Origin: Streptomyces sp. GKU 895
Lineage (GTDB): Bacteria; Actinomycetota; Actinomycetes; Streptomycetales; Streptomycetaceae
Direction: 5' to 3'
Length of the DNA: 53,177 nt
Assembly (NCBI GenBank): GCA_002027195.1
Contig: MWJO01000055.1
Coordinates: forward strand, 1-53,177
Shown here: in pieces, positions 20,654-29,353 of the stretch
Position numbering within the stretch: the stretch's first letter is position 1
How the letters are laid out: every line of letters starts with the position of its first letter
Notes under the pieces: model-generated
Database searches by the model: none
Told to the model about the DNA's origin: nothing
What the model saw: the letters and a program-made list of their open reading frames with translations, nothing else
Position numbers and translations under genes: made by a program

Positions 20654-22342
20654 TCAGCCCGCCGTGTCGAGTTCGGCGATCTCGGGGTGGTGCAGGTCGA
20701 ACGCCGGGGACTCGGAGCGGATGCGGGGCAGGGCGCGGAAGTTGTGGCGCGGCGGCGGGCAGGAGGTGGCCCACTCCAGGGAGCGGCCGTAGCCCCACGG
20801 GTCGTCGACCTCGATCTTCTTTCCGTACTTGGCGGTCTTCCAGACGTTGTAGAGGAACGGCAGGAGTGACAGACCGAGGACGAACGAACCGATGGTGGAC
20901 AGCGTGTTGAGGGCGGTGAAGCCGTCGGCGGCCAGGTAGTCGGCGTAGCGGCGCGGCATGCCCTCGACGCCGAGCCAGTGCTGTACCAGGAACGTGGTGT
21001 GGAAGCCGACCGTCAGCGTCCAGAAGGTGATCTTTCCGAGGCGCTCGTCGAGCATCTTGCCGGTCATCTTCGGCCACCAGAAGTGGAAGCCGGCGAACAT
21101 CGCGTACACGACGGTGCCGAAAACCGTGTAGTGGAAGTGCGCCACGACGAAGTACGAGTCGGAGAGGTGGAAGTCCATCGGCGGGGACGCGAGGATCACG
21201 CCGGTCAGACCGCCGAAGACGAAGGTGATCAGGAAGCCTGTGGCCCACAGCATCGGCGTCTCGAAGGACAGCGACCCCTTCCACATCGTGCCGATCCAGT
21301 TGAAGAACTTCACACCGGTCGGGACCGCGATCAGGAACGTCATGAAGGAGAAGAACGGCAGCAGTACACCGCCGGTGACGTACATGTGGTGCGCCCACAC
21401 CGTCACCGACAGACCGGCGATGGCGATCGTCGCGCCGACCAGGCCCATGTAGCCGAACATCGGCTTGCGGGAGAAGACCGGGACGACCTCGGAGACGATC
21501 CCGAAGAACGGCAGGGCCAGGACGTACACCTCGGGGTGGCCGAAGAACCAGAACAGGTGCTGCCAGAGCAAGGCGCCGCCGCTGGCCGCGTCGAAGACGT
21601 GCGAACCGAACTTGCGGTCCGCCTCCAGCGCGAACAGCGCCGCCGCCAGGACCGGGAAGATGATCAGGATCAGGACGCCGGTCAGCAGCACGTTCCACAC
21701 GAAGATCGGCATCCGGAACATGGTCATGCCCGGAGCACGCATGCAGATGATCGTGGTGATGAAGTTGACCGCGCCGAGGATGCTGCCGAAACCGGAGAGC
21801 GCCACCCCCATGATCCACAGGTCGGCGCCGAGGCCCGGCGAATGCACGGCGTCCGACAGCGGCGCGTACAGGAACCAGCCGAAGTCGGCGGCTCCGCCCG
21901 GGGTGAGGAAGCCGAACGCGGCGATCGACGAACCGAACAGGAAGAACCAGTAGGCCAGCATGTTCAGCCGAGGGAAGGCCACGTCCGGCGCGCCGATCTG
22001 CAGCGGCATGATCCAGTTGGCGAACCCGGTGAACAGCGGCATCGCGAACATCAGCAGCATGATCGAGCCGTGCATGGTGAACGCCTGGTTGAACTGCTCG
22101 TTCGACATGATCTGCACGACCCGGCCGGCGAGTTCGGCGCGCATCATCAGGGCCATGACGCCGCCGACGATGAAGAAGGCGAACGCGGAGACCAGGTACA
22201 TCGTCCCGATCTTCTTGTGGTCGGTGGTCGTCAGCCACTCCACCCACGCCGGCCGGGCGGCCCGCCCTGCCGGCACTGCGGCCGTGGTGACCTCGGCTCC
22301 CGGCCGTACGCTCTCCACCTGATGCGTCTGTTCCTCGTCCAC
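20654..22342 (-). CDS. ctaD: Cytochrome c oxidase subunit I (aa3 type)
   Basis: 562 residues from GTG 22342, with GGGGAGG 10 nt upstream; the open frame extends further but those residues are not family-like. Twelve membrane helices. Metal ligands are all present: FTMHGSIM (low-spin heme His), FGHPEVYVLALP (CuB His and the crosslinking Tyr), WAHHMYVTG (two CuB His), and VVAHFHYTVFG (heme a3 and heme a His). It reduces O2 to water and pumps protons in the membrane. No subunit II or III gene is nearby, so this looks like an accessory copy using partners encoded elsewhere. Two palindromic boxes lie upstream. Confidence 0.95.
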   Translation of the reverse strand: MDEEQTHQVESVRPGAEVTTAAVPAGRAARPAWVEWLTTTDHKKIGTMYLVSAFAFFIVGGVMALMMRAELAGRVVQIMSNEQFNQAFTMHGSIMLLMFAMPLFTGFANWIMPLQIGAPDVAFPRLNMLAYWFFLFGSSIAAFGFLTPGGAADFGWFLYAPLSDAVHSPGLGADLWIMGVALSGFGSILGAVNFITTIICMRAPGMTMFRMPIFVWNVLLTGVLILIIFPVLAAALFALEADRKFGSHVFDAASGGALLWQHLFWFFGHPEVYVLALPFFGIVSEVVPVFSRKPMFGYMGLVGATIAIAGLSVTVWAHHMYVTGGVLLPFFSFMTFLIAVPTGVKFFNWIGTMWKGSLSFETPMLWATGFLITFVFGGLTGVILASPPMDFHLSDSYFVVAHFHYTVFGTVVYAMFAGFHFWWPKMTGKMLDERLGKITFWTLTVGFHTTFLVQHWLGVEGMPRRYADYLAADGFTALNTLSTIGSFVLGLSLLPFLYNVWKTAKYGKKIEVDDPWGYGRSLEWATSCPPPRHNFRALPRIRSESPAFDLHHPEIAELDTAG

Positions 22343-22466
22343 CGGACGGTGTCCTCCCCATCGCGCATGTGTCGTCGACGGCCGGGAAGTGCCGAGGGTG
22401 CGGGAATCGGAGTCGGCCCTCCCCGGCCGTGCCTCATGATCTGCGGTGGGGCGTGGGGTGCGGATA

Positions 22467-22514
22467 GGGCCGAACAGTCCCTGCGGGGGCCCGTGTTCGG
22501 GGCCCAACGGTCCC
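22467..22514. promoter_or_regulatory. Two DosR/DevR-like boxes upstream of ctaD
   Basis: GGGCCGAACAGTCCC at 22467-22481 and GGGCCCAACGGTCCC at 22500-22514, start-to-start 33 bp or about three helical turns. They sit in the 207-bp gap between the VKOR gene and ctaD, 125-172 bp before the ctaD start. Confidence 0.45.
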
Positions 22515-22549
22515 TCGTCGCCCGCCCGGACGCCGTGGGCCGGACCGGT

Positions 22550-23218
22550 TCAGAGCAGTGTCCGCCAGTAGTCCCACCAGCGGGTGGCGACGAGCATGAC
22601 GATGCTCAGGTACCAGGCGGTCGGCACCGCCCAGTGGAACTCCCGCACTGCGGCGACCAGAACGCGCGGGGCCCGGATGACGCCGTGCCGCAGATTGTGC
22701 ACGGTGGTGTACCAGAACATCGCGATGGTGACCGCCCAGACTAGGCAGCACCACAGGCACAGCGCGCCGATCTCGTACAGCGCCTGCGTCATCAGCCACA
22801 TGCAGAAGCCCGCGCCGAACACGGTGCCGGCGTTCAGTCCGAGCCAGAACCAGCGCCGGAACCGCGCCCCGGCCAGCACGGCGAGTCCGACGGCGGCGAC
22901 GACCGGATAGGAGAGCAGGCCCAGCAGCGGGTTGGGGAACCCGAACACGCCGGCCTGGTGGCTGCGCATCACGTTCGAGCAGGACAACACCGGGCTGAGG
23001 TTGCAGGAGGGTGCGAAGTCCGGGTCCTGAAGGAGCTGGAACTTGTCGACGGTGATGACGAAGGAGGCGAGGATCCCGAGGGCGCCGGTGACGATCAGGA
23101 GCCAGGCGAAGACGCCGGAGGCGCCGATGCTGCCCTCCGGTGCGGGCTCCGGCCGTCGGCCGCCCTCGCGGGCTCGGGGGTCGAAGTCGTGCACGGTGGA
23201 GGAGGTGCTGCTGGTCAT
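22550..23218 (-). CDS. Vitamin K epoxide reductase (VKOR) family membrane protein
   Basis: 222 residues from ATG 23218. Five hydrophobic segments carry the VKOR features: a Cys pair in the first loop (SCNLSPVLSCSNVM), the following GVFGFPNPLLGL, and a CxxC-type cluster at the end of a later helix (GALCLWCCLVWAVT). VKOR homologues reoxidise quinones while making disulfides in exported proteins. It lies between the LOG-like gene (67 bp upstream) and ctaD on the same strand, linking it to respiratory or redox adaptation. No fused thioredoxin domain is present. Confidence 0.88.
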   Translation of the reverse strand: MTSSTSSTVHDFDPRAREGGRRPEPAPEGSIGASGVFAWLLIVTGALGILASFVITVDKFQLLQDPDFAPSCNLSPVLSCSNVMRSHQAGVFGFPNPLLGLLSYPVVAAVGLAVLAGARFRRWFWLGLNAGTVFGAGFCMWLMTQALYEIGALCLWCCLVWAVTIAMFWYTTVHNLRHGVIRAPRVLVAAVREFHWAVPTAWYLSIVMLVATRWWDYWRTLL

Positions 23219-23285
23219 GGGAATGGTTCCGCCTCGATGGTGTCCGGATGGGCAACGGCCCATGCCGGGCGATGAGCAGGGGACG

Positions 23286-23804
23286 TCAAGCGATCGGCAG
23301 CCGCGACGGGGTGCGCGGCGTGCCGGATATCGCTTGCCGTACGGCTCCCTCCGGCCACAGCACCTCGACCGGAATGCCCCGGGCCCTGGCGTACGCCACC
23401 AAGTGGGCCGTGGCGTCACGGCCGTTGGACGGTGAGCCGTCCCAGACGGCCAGCAGGCGTCGGCACTTCGCGATGATCCGCTCGTCCGCGCCGACGCAGG
23501 CGTCGCGGACGGCCGCGTCGTACTCCAGGGGGCGCACCTGCCCGGCGAGGCAGAGCAGTTCACCGACGGCCTCCTGCTCGTCCGTCGGCGGCATGCTGGG
23601 CGACATCTCCGGCGCGGGCGTCACCACGACCAGTTCCCGACCCGCGGCGCGCACGGCCCGTCCCACGGCGACCGGCGCCCCGGCGACCGCTCGCACCACC
23701 ACCGGCATCCGCCCGGGCATACGCTCCAGTACCGGCCCGAGTTCGACCTCCACCAGCTTCAGCGCCCCTGGGTTCAGGTCGGCCTGGCCCACCGCCGCGA
23801 TCAT
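23286..23804 (-). CDS. LOG/SLOG-like Rossmannoid protein, function unknown
   Basis: 172 residues from ATG 23804, chosen because the family-like N-terminus MIAAVGQADLNPGALKLVE begins there and GAGGAGG lies ~11 nt upstream; GTG 23816 is also possible. The first half has a beta-strand/loop pattern, and the second has DERIIAKCRRLLAVWDGSPSNGRDATAHLVAYARARGIPVEVLWP, given here in part, typical of nucleotide-binding LOG-superfamily proteins in Streptomyces. A role in binding or cleaving a nucleotide is possible. It is divergent from adhE across a 396-bp gap with two palindromic boxes. Confidence 0.65.
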   Translation of the reverse strand: MIAAVGQADLNPGALKLVEVELGPVLERMPGRMPVVVRAVAGAPVAVGRAVRAAGRELVVVTPAPEMSPSMPPTDEQEAVGELLCLAGQVRPLEYDAAVRDACVGADERIIAKCRRLLAVWDGSPSNGRDATAHLVAYARARGIPVEVLWPEGAVRQAISGTPRTPSRLPIA

Positions 23805-23901
23805 CTCTCCGGTCACCTCCTCGTCGTACGGCGTTCTCGTACGGCCTCGCTCTCCCCGATGCCGTTCGATCAGTGAAGTCCGCGCGCCCGAGGAGCAACA
23901 A

Positions 23902-23915
23902 GGGCCGAACGGCCC
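23902..23915. promoter_or_regulatory. Perfect DosR/DevR-like box GGGCCG-AA-CGGCCC
   Basis: A perfect 14-bp palindrome with 6-bp arms and an AA centre. This is the same architecture as the mycobacterial DosR core (6-bp half-sites around a 2-bp A/T centre). It is 98 bp before the LOG-like gene start and 286 bp before adhE. Confidence 0.5.
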
Positions 23916-24021
23916 CGGCGACCGCCGGTTGACGCCTGGCAATTTGATCAATCTGCCCGGCGCGGTCGCCCGGCACGGGCTCGCACCCCAGGGGCCGGCT
24001 GGAGGGACAACACCGCCCCCA

Positions 24022-24035
24022 GGGACGTCCGGCCC
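24022..24035. promoter_or_regulatory. DosR/DevR-like box GGGACGTCCGGCCC before adhE
   Basis: A 14-bp imperfect palindrome 166 bp before the adhE ATG. The outer three pairs and two of the inner pairs are complementary. It is the closest box to adhE. Confidence 0.35.
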
Positions 24036-24200
24036 GGCCTCGGGGCCTGTCGGACGCCGATCACGGACCGGGCGGACCTGCACGACGGGGCGGTGCCGAG
24101 GAGAGGGTCGTGGTGAGCGGCGCCGGTCCCCCCGCGGCGCCGCGCACCCGAAGGCCCGCCGGCTGCAGGGCCCCCACCACCCGATGACGGAGGCACATCC

Positions 24201-26858
24201 ATGACCCGCCACCACGACCGACCCGCGACCGCTGCCCCGACCGAGGCGCCGTCGGACACCGACGTCGCCGTGGACCGGCTGGTCACGAACGGGCTGAAGG
24301 CGCTGGCCGACTACGAGAGCCTGGACCAGGAGCGGGTCGACCACATCGTGAAGAAGGCCTCGGTCGCCGCCCTGGACCGGCACACCGCACTGGCGCGGCT
24401 GGCGGTGGACGAGACCGGACGGGGGGTGTTTGAGGACAAGGCGGCCAAGAACATGTTCGCCTGCGAGCACGTCACGCACAGCATGGACCGGATGAAGACG
24501 GTCGGTGTCATCGCCCGCGACGACATCGACGACATGGTCGAGATCGCCGAACCGGTCGGTGTGGTGGCCGCGATCACCCCGGTCACGAACCCGACCTCCA
24601 CCACCGTCTTCAAGGCGCTGATGGCGCTCAAGACCCGCAACCCGGTGGTGTTCGCCTTCCATCCTTCCGCCCAGCGGTGCAGCGCCGAGGCCGCCCGGAT
24701 CGTCCGGGACGCCGCCGTGGCCGCGGGCGCCCCCGAACACTGCGTCCAGTGGATCGAGGCCCCGTCGGTCGAGGCCACGAGCGCGCTGATGCGCCACCCG
24801 GGCGTCTCGCTCATCCTCGCCACCGGCGGCAACGGCATGGTCCGGGCCGCGTATTCGGCCGGCAAGCCTGCTCTCGGCGTCGGAGCCGGCAACGTTCCCG
24901 CGTACGTGCACAAGAGTGCGAAGCTGCGCCGCGCCGTCAACGACCTGGTGCTCTCCAAGTCGTTCGACAACGGCATGATCTGCGCCTCGGAGCAGGCCGT
25001 CATCCTCGACGACGAGATCTACGACGCCGCCCTCGCCGAATTCCGCACCCTGCACGCCTACTTGGCGACCGCCGAGGAGAAGGCGCGCCTGGAGACGTTC
25101 CTCTTCCCCGAACACCGGGCGGCGGGCAGCGGCTGTGAACCGAAGGTCAACTCCGCCGCCGTCGGGCGGAGTCCGGCGTGGATCGCCGAGCAGGCCGGCT
25201 TCACCGTGCCCGCCGACACGTCCGTCATCCTCGTCGAGGCCGAGCGGGTCGGCCCGGACGAGCCGCTGACCCGCGAGAAGCTCTGCCCCGTCCTCGCCGT
25301 GCTGCGTGCCCGCTCCGAGCAGCAGGGCTTCGACCTGGCCGCCGACATGGTCGCCTTCCACGGACAGGGCCACAGCGCCGTCGTCCACACCGAGGACCGG
25401 GAGCTCGCCGAGGCGTACGGCAGGCACATGAAGACGGTACGGATCATCGTCAACGCCCCGTCCTCGCAGGGCGCCATCGGCGGAATCTACAACGGTCTGC
25501 TGCCCTCGCTCACACTCGGCTGCGGCTCCTGGGGCAGCACCTCGGTGTCCAACAACGTCTCCGCCGTCCAGTTGCTGAACATCAAGCGGGTCTCCGCCCG
25601 CCGCAACAACCTCCAGTGGTTCAAGGTCCCGCCGAAGATCTACTTCGAGCCGCAGGCCATCCGCTATCTCTCCTCGATGCCGGACGTCCGGCGCGTCACG
25701 ATCGTCACCGACACCACCATGACCCGCCTCGGCTTCGTCGACCGGGTGAGCCGCGTCCTGCAGCGCCGGCCCGAACCGGTCACCCTGCAGATCATCGACA
25801 ACGTCCAGCCCGAACCGAGCATCGATTCCGTGCGCCACGGCGCCGACCTCATGCGGGACTTCGCCCCGGACACGATCATCGCGCTGGGCGGCGGCTCGCC
25901 CATAGACGCGGCGAAGGTGATGTGGCTGCTGTACGAGCACCCTGACGTCGACTTCGCGGACATGCGGCAGAAGTTCTCCGACATCCGCAAGCGCGCCTTC
26001 CGCTTCCCCGTGCTCGGCACCCGTGCCCGCCTGGTCTGCGTGCCCACCACCTCCGGCACCGGCGCCGAGGTCACACCCTTCGCGGTGATCTCGGACCCGG
26101 CGACGGGCAAGAAGTACCCGCTGGCCGACTACGCGCTCACCCCGAGCGTCGCGATCGTCGACCCGCTCCTCACCGCCGAACTGCCCTCCGCGCTGGCGGC
26201 CGACAGCGGCTTCGACGCCCTCACCCACGCCATCGAGGCGTACGTGTCGGTGTACGCCAACGACTTCACCGACGGTCTCGCCCTGCACGCGATCCGCCTG
26301 ATCTTCGACAACATCGAGGCCTCGGTCGTCACCTGTGCCCCGGAGGCCCGGGAGAAGATGCACAACGCGGGCACCATCGCGGGCATGGCCTTCGGCAACG
26401 CCTTCCTCGGCATCGTCCACGCCATGTCGCACACCCTCGGCGCCACCTTCCGTATCGCGCACGGCCGCACCAACGCGGTCCTGCTGCCGCACGTCATCCG
26501 CTACAACGGCACCGTCCCCGCGAAGCTGACCGGCTGGCCCAAGTACGAGAACTACCGCGCTCCCGAACGCTTCCAGGACATCGCCCGCGCGCTCGGCCTG
26601 CCCGCCGCCACCCCCGCGGAGGGAGTCACGTCCCTCGCCTCGGCCGTGGAGCGGCTGCGCGACGCGGTGGGCATCGAGCCGTCGTTCCGCTCCCTCGGCG
26701 TCGACGAGAAGAGGTTCCTCGACGCCCTGCCCCAGCAGGCCCTCAACGCGTACGAGGACCAGTGCGCGCCAGCGAACCCGCGCATGCCGATGCTGGACGA
26801 CATGCAGGATCTGATGCGCGCGGCCTACTACGGACGGGCCGAGGCCACCGACGCCTGA
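24201..26858 (+). CDS. adhE: Bifunctional acetaldehyde-CoA / alcohol dehydrogenase
   Basis: 885 residues, intact, ATG 24201 with GGAGG 7 nt upstream. Residues ~15-450 are a CoA-acylating aldehyde dehydrogenase with the nucleophile Cys261 in NGMICASEQA and the cofactor loop ATGGNGMVRAAYSAGKP. Residues ~470-885 are an iron-dependent alcohol dehydrogenase with GGGSPIDAAKVMW, TTSGTGAEVTPFAV and metal-site histidines in HAMSHTLGA and IAHGRTNAVLLPHV. It converts acetyl-CoA to acetaldehyde and ethanol, consuming two NADH. In a streptomycete this suggests redox balancing under low oxygen, consistent with neighbouring genes and boxes. Confidence 0.96.
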   Translation: MTRHHDRPATAAPTEAPSDTDVAVDRLVTNGLKALADYESLDQERVDHIVKKASVAALDRHTALARLAVDETGRGVFEDKAAKNMFACEHVTHSMDRMKTVGVIARDDIDDMVEIAEPVGVVAAITPVTNPTSTTVFKALMALKTRNPVVFAFHPSAQRCSAEAARIVRDAAVAAGAPEHCVQWIEAPSVEATSALMRHPGVSLILATGGNGMVRAAYSAGKPALGVGAGNVPAYVHKSAKLRRAVNDLVLSKSFDNGMICASEQAVILDDEIYDAALAEFRTLHAYLATAEEKARLETFLFPEHRAAGSGCEPKVNSAAVGRSPAWIAEQAGFTVPADTSVILVEAERVGPDEPLTREKLCPVLAVLRARSEQQGFDLAADMVAFHGQGHSAVVHTEDRELAEAYGRHMKTVRIIVNAPSSQGAIGGIYNGLLPSLTLGCGSWGSTSVSNNVSAVQLLNIKRVSARRNNLQWFKVPPKIYFEPQAIRYLSSMPDVRRVTIVTDTTMTRLGFVDRVSRVLQRRPEPVTLQIIDNVQPEPSIDSVRHGADLMRDFAPDTIIALGGGSPIDAAKVMWLLYEHPDVDFADMRQKFSDIRKRAFRFPVLGTRARLVCVPTTSGTGAEVTPFAVISDPATGKKYPLADYALTPSVAIVDPLLTAELPSALAADSGFDALTHAIEAYVSVYANDFTDGLALHAIRLIFDNIEASVVTCAPEAREKMHNAGTIAGMAFGNAFLGIVHAMSHTLGATFRIAHGRTNAVLLPHVIRYNGTVPAKLTGWPKYENYRAPERFQDIARALGLPAATPAEGVTSLASAVERLRDAVGIEPSFRSLGVDEKRFLDALPQQALNAYEDQCAPANPRMPMLDDMQDLMRAAYYGRAEATDA

Positions 26859-26950
26859 CGACGGCGACGCGGCGGGGTTTCCATCGCCCTCGCCCGGCTG
26901 ACAACGATGCCGAGGACCGACTTGCACTGTCAACGTGTACTCCATCGTTG

Positions 26951-26962
26951 GACGCATGCGTC
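26951..26962. promoter_or_regulatory. 12-bp perfect palindrome before metallo-hydrolase copy 2
   Basis: GACGCATGCGTC, about 60 bp upstream of ATG 27023. It could be an operator for the decayed hydrolase gene. No comparable site precedes copy 1. Confidence 0.3.
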
Positions 26963-27022
26963 GCATGGGGCTGGACTGGAAGAACGGGCGCTGCGCCGCA
27001 CTCCAGTCCGAGGAGAGCAGCG

Positions 27023-27873
27023 ATGACCACTACGGAAACCTTCGATCTTCTGCAGCCGTACAGGATCGCCGAAGAGACGTTTGTCATCCCATGGGCCTTG
27101 GAGGCTCCGCCGGTCGGCCATTTCCCGATGAATTCGATGGTGATCCGGGGAGCCGAACCGGTGCTGGTGGACACCGGCGCGCCGGCGGTTCGATCCCAGT
27201 GGCTGGAGGCCGCGTGGTCCGTGGTGGATCCGTTGGACGTGCGATGGATCTTCCTCACCCACGACGATCGTGATCACGCCGGCAACCTTCTGTCGGCCGT
27301 CGCCGAATGCCCGAACGCGACTCTGCTGACGACCTGGTTCTCGATCGGGCGCATGGCCGCGGAGTGGGAGACGCCCATCAACCGGTACCGTTTCATGACC
27401 GACGGCGACACGGTGGATGTCGGTGACCGCACTCTGGTGGCCCAGCGCCCACCTCTGTACGACAACCCGACCACCCGCGCCCTCTTCGACACGAAGACCA
27501 AGGTCATGTGGTCGGTGGACACCTTCGCCACGAAGTGCCCACTCCCCTGCCCGAAGCCGCCGACCTGTCCGCGGATTAGTTCCGCGACGGCCAGTTCTTC
27601 GGCGGACAGCTCGTCTCGCCCTGGGTGGCGTTGCTGGACGACCAGAAGTTCCGGGCAGTCGTGGACGACTTCCAGCGACTGGACGCCGAGGTCGTCGCCG
27701 GCTGCCACGCACCCGTGCTCCGCGGACCACTGATCGCAGAGGCATTCGACCTTCTCCGCCGACTGCCCGGGATTCCGGCCTGGACAGAGTTCACACAAGC
27801 AGACCTGGACCAGTGGATGGCCATGGCCGAGACCTCGGTCCCGCCCGAACAGCCACGCCCCTCGACGACGTGA
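27023..27873 (+). pseudogene. Metallo-beta-lactamase-fold hydrolase, copy 2, frameshift plus nonsense
   Basis: ATG 27023 follows GAGGAG. It has the full N-terminal MBL domain: PVLVDTGAPAVRSQW, LTHDDRDHAGNLL, and TTWFSIGRMAAEWETP, the part missing from copy 1. Near 27537 the frame shifts after DTFATK; the continuing frame has TAG at 27577-27579 where copy 1 encodes Glu in TDEFRDGQFFGG. It then continues as LVSPWVALLDDQKFRAVVDD to the stop at 27873. Two independent lesions argue for true decay. Corrected size is ~283 residues. The fold resembles flavodiiron-type or oxygen-binding domains; substrate unknown. Confidence 0.75.
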
Positions 27874-28028
27874 CGAACGCTCTGAAAACCGCCGGGCGGG
27901 GCCGCACTCCCTGATCAACCTGCGCCTCGGCACCGGTAAACGGCATCCGCGACCGGACCACAACCGGACCTCAAGCGTTACGCGCCCGCACCGGCGACCA
28001 CACAGAGACGCAAACATCCTGGCGGAAC

Positions 28029-29353
28029 GTGAAGGCGTTCACGGAACCGCCGGCGGGGACTCCTCGCGGCAGCAGCGAGGAGGTCGCGTTGGACGTCGAG
28101 CAGTTGTCGATGTACGGGTACGCGTCGAAGGCGGAGGTGCTCGCCGACGCGCGGCGGTACTGGAATCCGGACAAGACCACGTTCTGGCAGGACCAAGGCG
28201 TCCCGCTCGTCGTCGGGGACCGGTCCGGGTACCGCCTCACCGACGTCGACGGGCACGAGGTCATCGACGTCCATCTGAACGGCGGTACCTACAACCTCGG
28301 CCATCGCAACCCCGAGTTGGTGGACACCCTCACCCACGCCCTCCGGCATCTCGACATCGGCAACCACCACTTCCCCACCCCGGGCCGCGCCGCCCTGGCC
28401 CGCCGGCTCGTCGAGGCGACGCCGGGCGCGGACAAGGTCGTCTTCGGGTCCAGCGGCGGGGAAGCAGTGGACGTCGCGTTGAAGAGCGCCCGCTACGCCA
28501 CCGGCCGGCGGAAGATCGTGTCGGTCGTGAAGGCCTACCACGGACACACCGGCCTGGCCGTCGCCACGGGCGACTCACGGTTCTCGCGGCTGTTCCGCTC
28601 CGACAACCCCGCCGAGTTCGTCCAAGTCCCGTTCAACGACCTCGACGCGATGACAGCAGCCCTCGCCCGCGAGGACACCGCCGCCGTCGTCATGGAGACG
28701 ATCCCGGCGACCTACGGCTTCCCGATGCCCGAGCCCGGCTACCTGGCCGCCGTCAAACAGGCCTGCGAGAACACCGGCACCCTGTACATCGCGGACGAGG
28801 TCCAGACCGGCCTCGGCCGGACGGGCGAGCTGTGGGGTGTGTACGGCGAAGACGTCACCTCCGACGTCCTGGTGACCGGCAAGGGCCTCGGCGGCGGCCT
28901 CTACCCGGTCAGCGCCGCCCTCCTCGGCCCGGCGGCGAGCGGCTGGCTGGAGCGCGACGGCTTCGCCCACATGGCGACCTTCGGCGGCGCCGAACTGGGC
29001 TGTGCCGTGGCCGCGAAGGTCCTGGAGATCACCCAACGGGCCGAGACCCGCGCCAACGTCCGCCGGCGCATCGACCAGATCACCGACGGCCTCGCGGAAC
29101 TGCGCGCCGAACTCCCCCACGCGCTCACCGGGATCCGCCAGAAGGGCCTGGTCATCGGTCTGGAGTTCGCGCCGTCGGTGCCAAGCCGGTCATGACCGAG
29201 CTCTACCGGCACGGCGTGTGGGCGATCTTCTCCACGCTCGACCCGGCCGTCCTCCAGTTCAAGCCCGGTCTGCTGCTGACCGAGCAGGAGACGGCCGAGA
29301 TCCTCACCCGCCTGCGGGACGCCGTACGGAAGGTGGCCGCTTCCCATGTCTGA
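28029..29353 (+). CDS. Class III aminotransferase-fold PLP enzyme (possible phospho-lyase), one frame change
   Basis: GTG 28029 is taken as start; no strong ribosome site decides it. Fold-type I features: TYNLGHRNPELVD, KVVFGSSGGEAVDVALKSAR, AYHGHTGLAVATGD, DEVQTGLGRTG and the PLP Lys285 in VTGKGLGGGLYP. Near 29178-29182 the frame shifts after LEFAPS; the rest reads KPVMTELYRHGVWAIFSTLD and stops at 29353, ~442 residues. It overlaps the following kinase gene by 8 nt. Class III enzymes either transaminate amines or, when paired with an APH-type kinase, eliminate phosphate from phosphorylated amino alcohols. The pairing here makes the second option worth testing. Confidence 0.8.

Larger units (their letters stand above)
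23805..24200. other. Divergent regulatory gap before adhE
   Basis: About 396 bp between the LOG-like gene and adhE. No supported gene. It holds two GGG-N8-CCC boxes (23902-23915 and 24022-24035) and an adhE ribosome site GGAGG at 24189-24193. Confidence 0.5.

Noticed and set aside
19992..22361. 789-codon minus-strand frame overlapping ctaD
   Set aside because: Same strand but wrong frame relative to ctaD; composition is Arg/Asp/His-rich and unlike a protein.
20978..22744. 588-codon plus-strand frame opposite ctaD
   Set aside because: His/Gln/Glu/Arg-rich antisense shadow of a clearly coding ctaD; no domain features.
23286..26966. A single 1,226-codon open frame on the minus strand
   Set aside because: Only its last ~172 codons (23804-23286) look like a protein. 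The rest is antisense to adhE and reflects GC-driven absence of stops.
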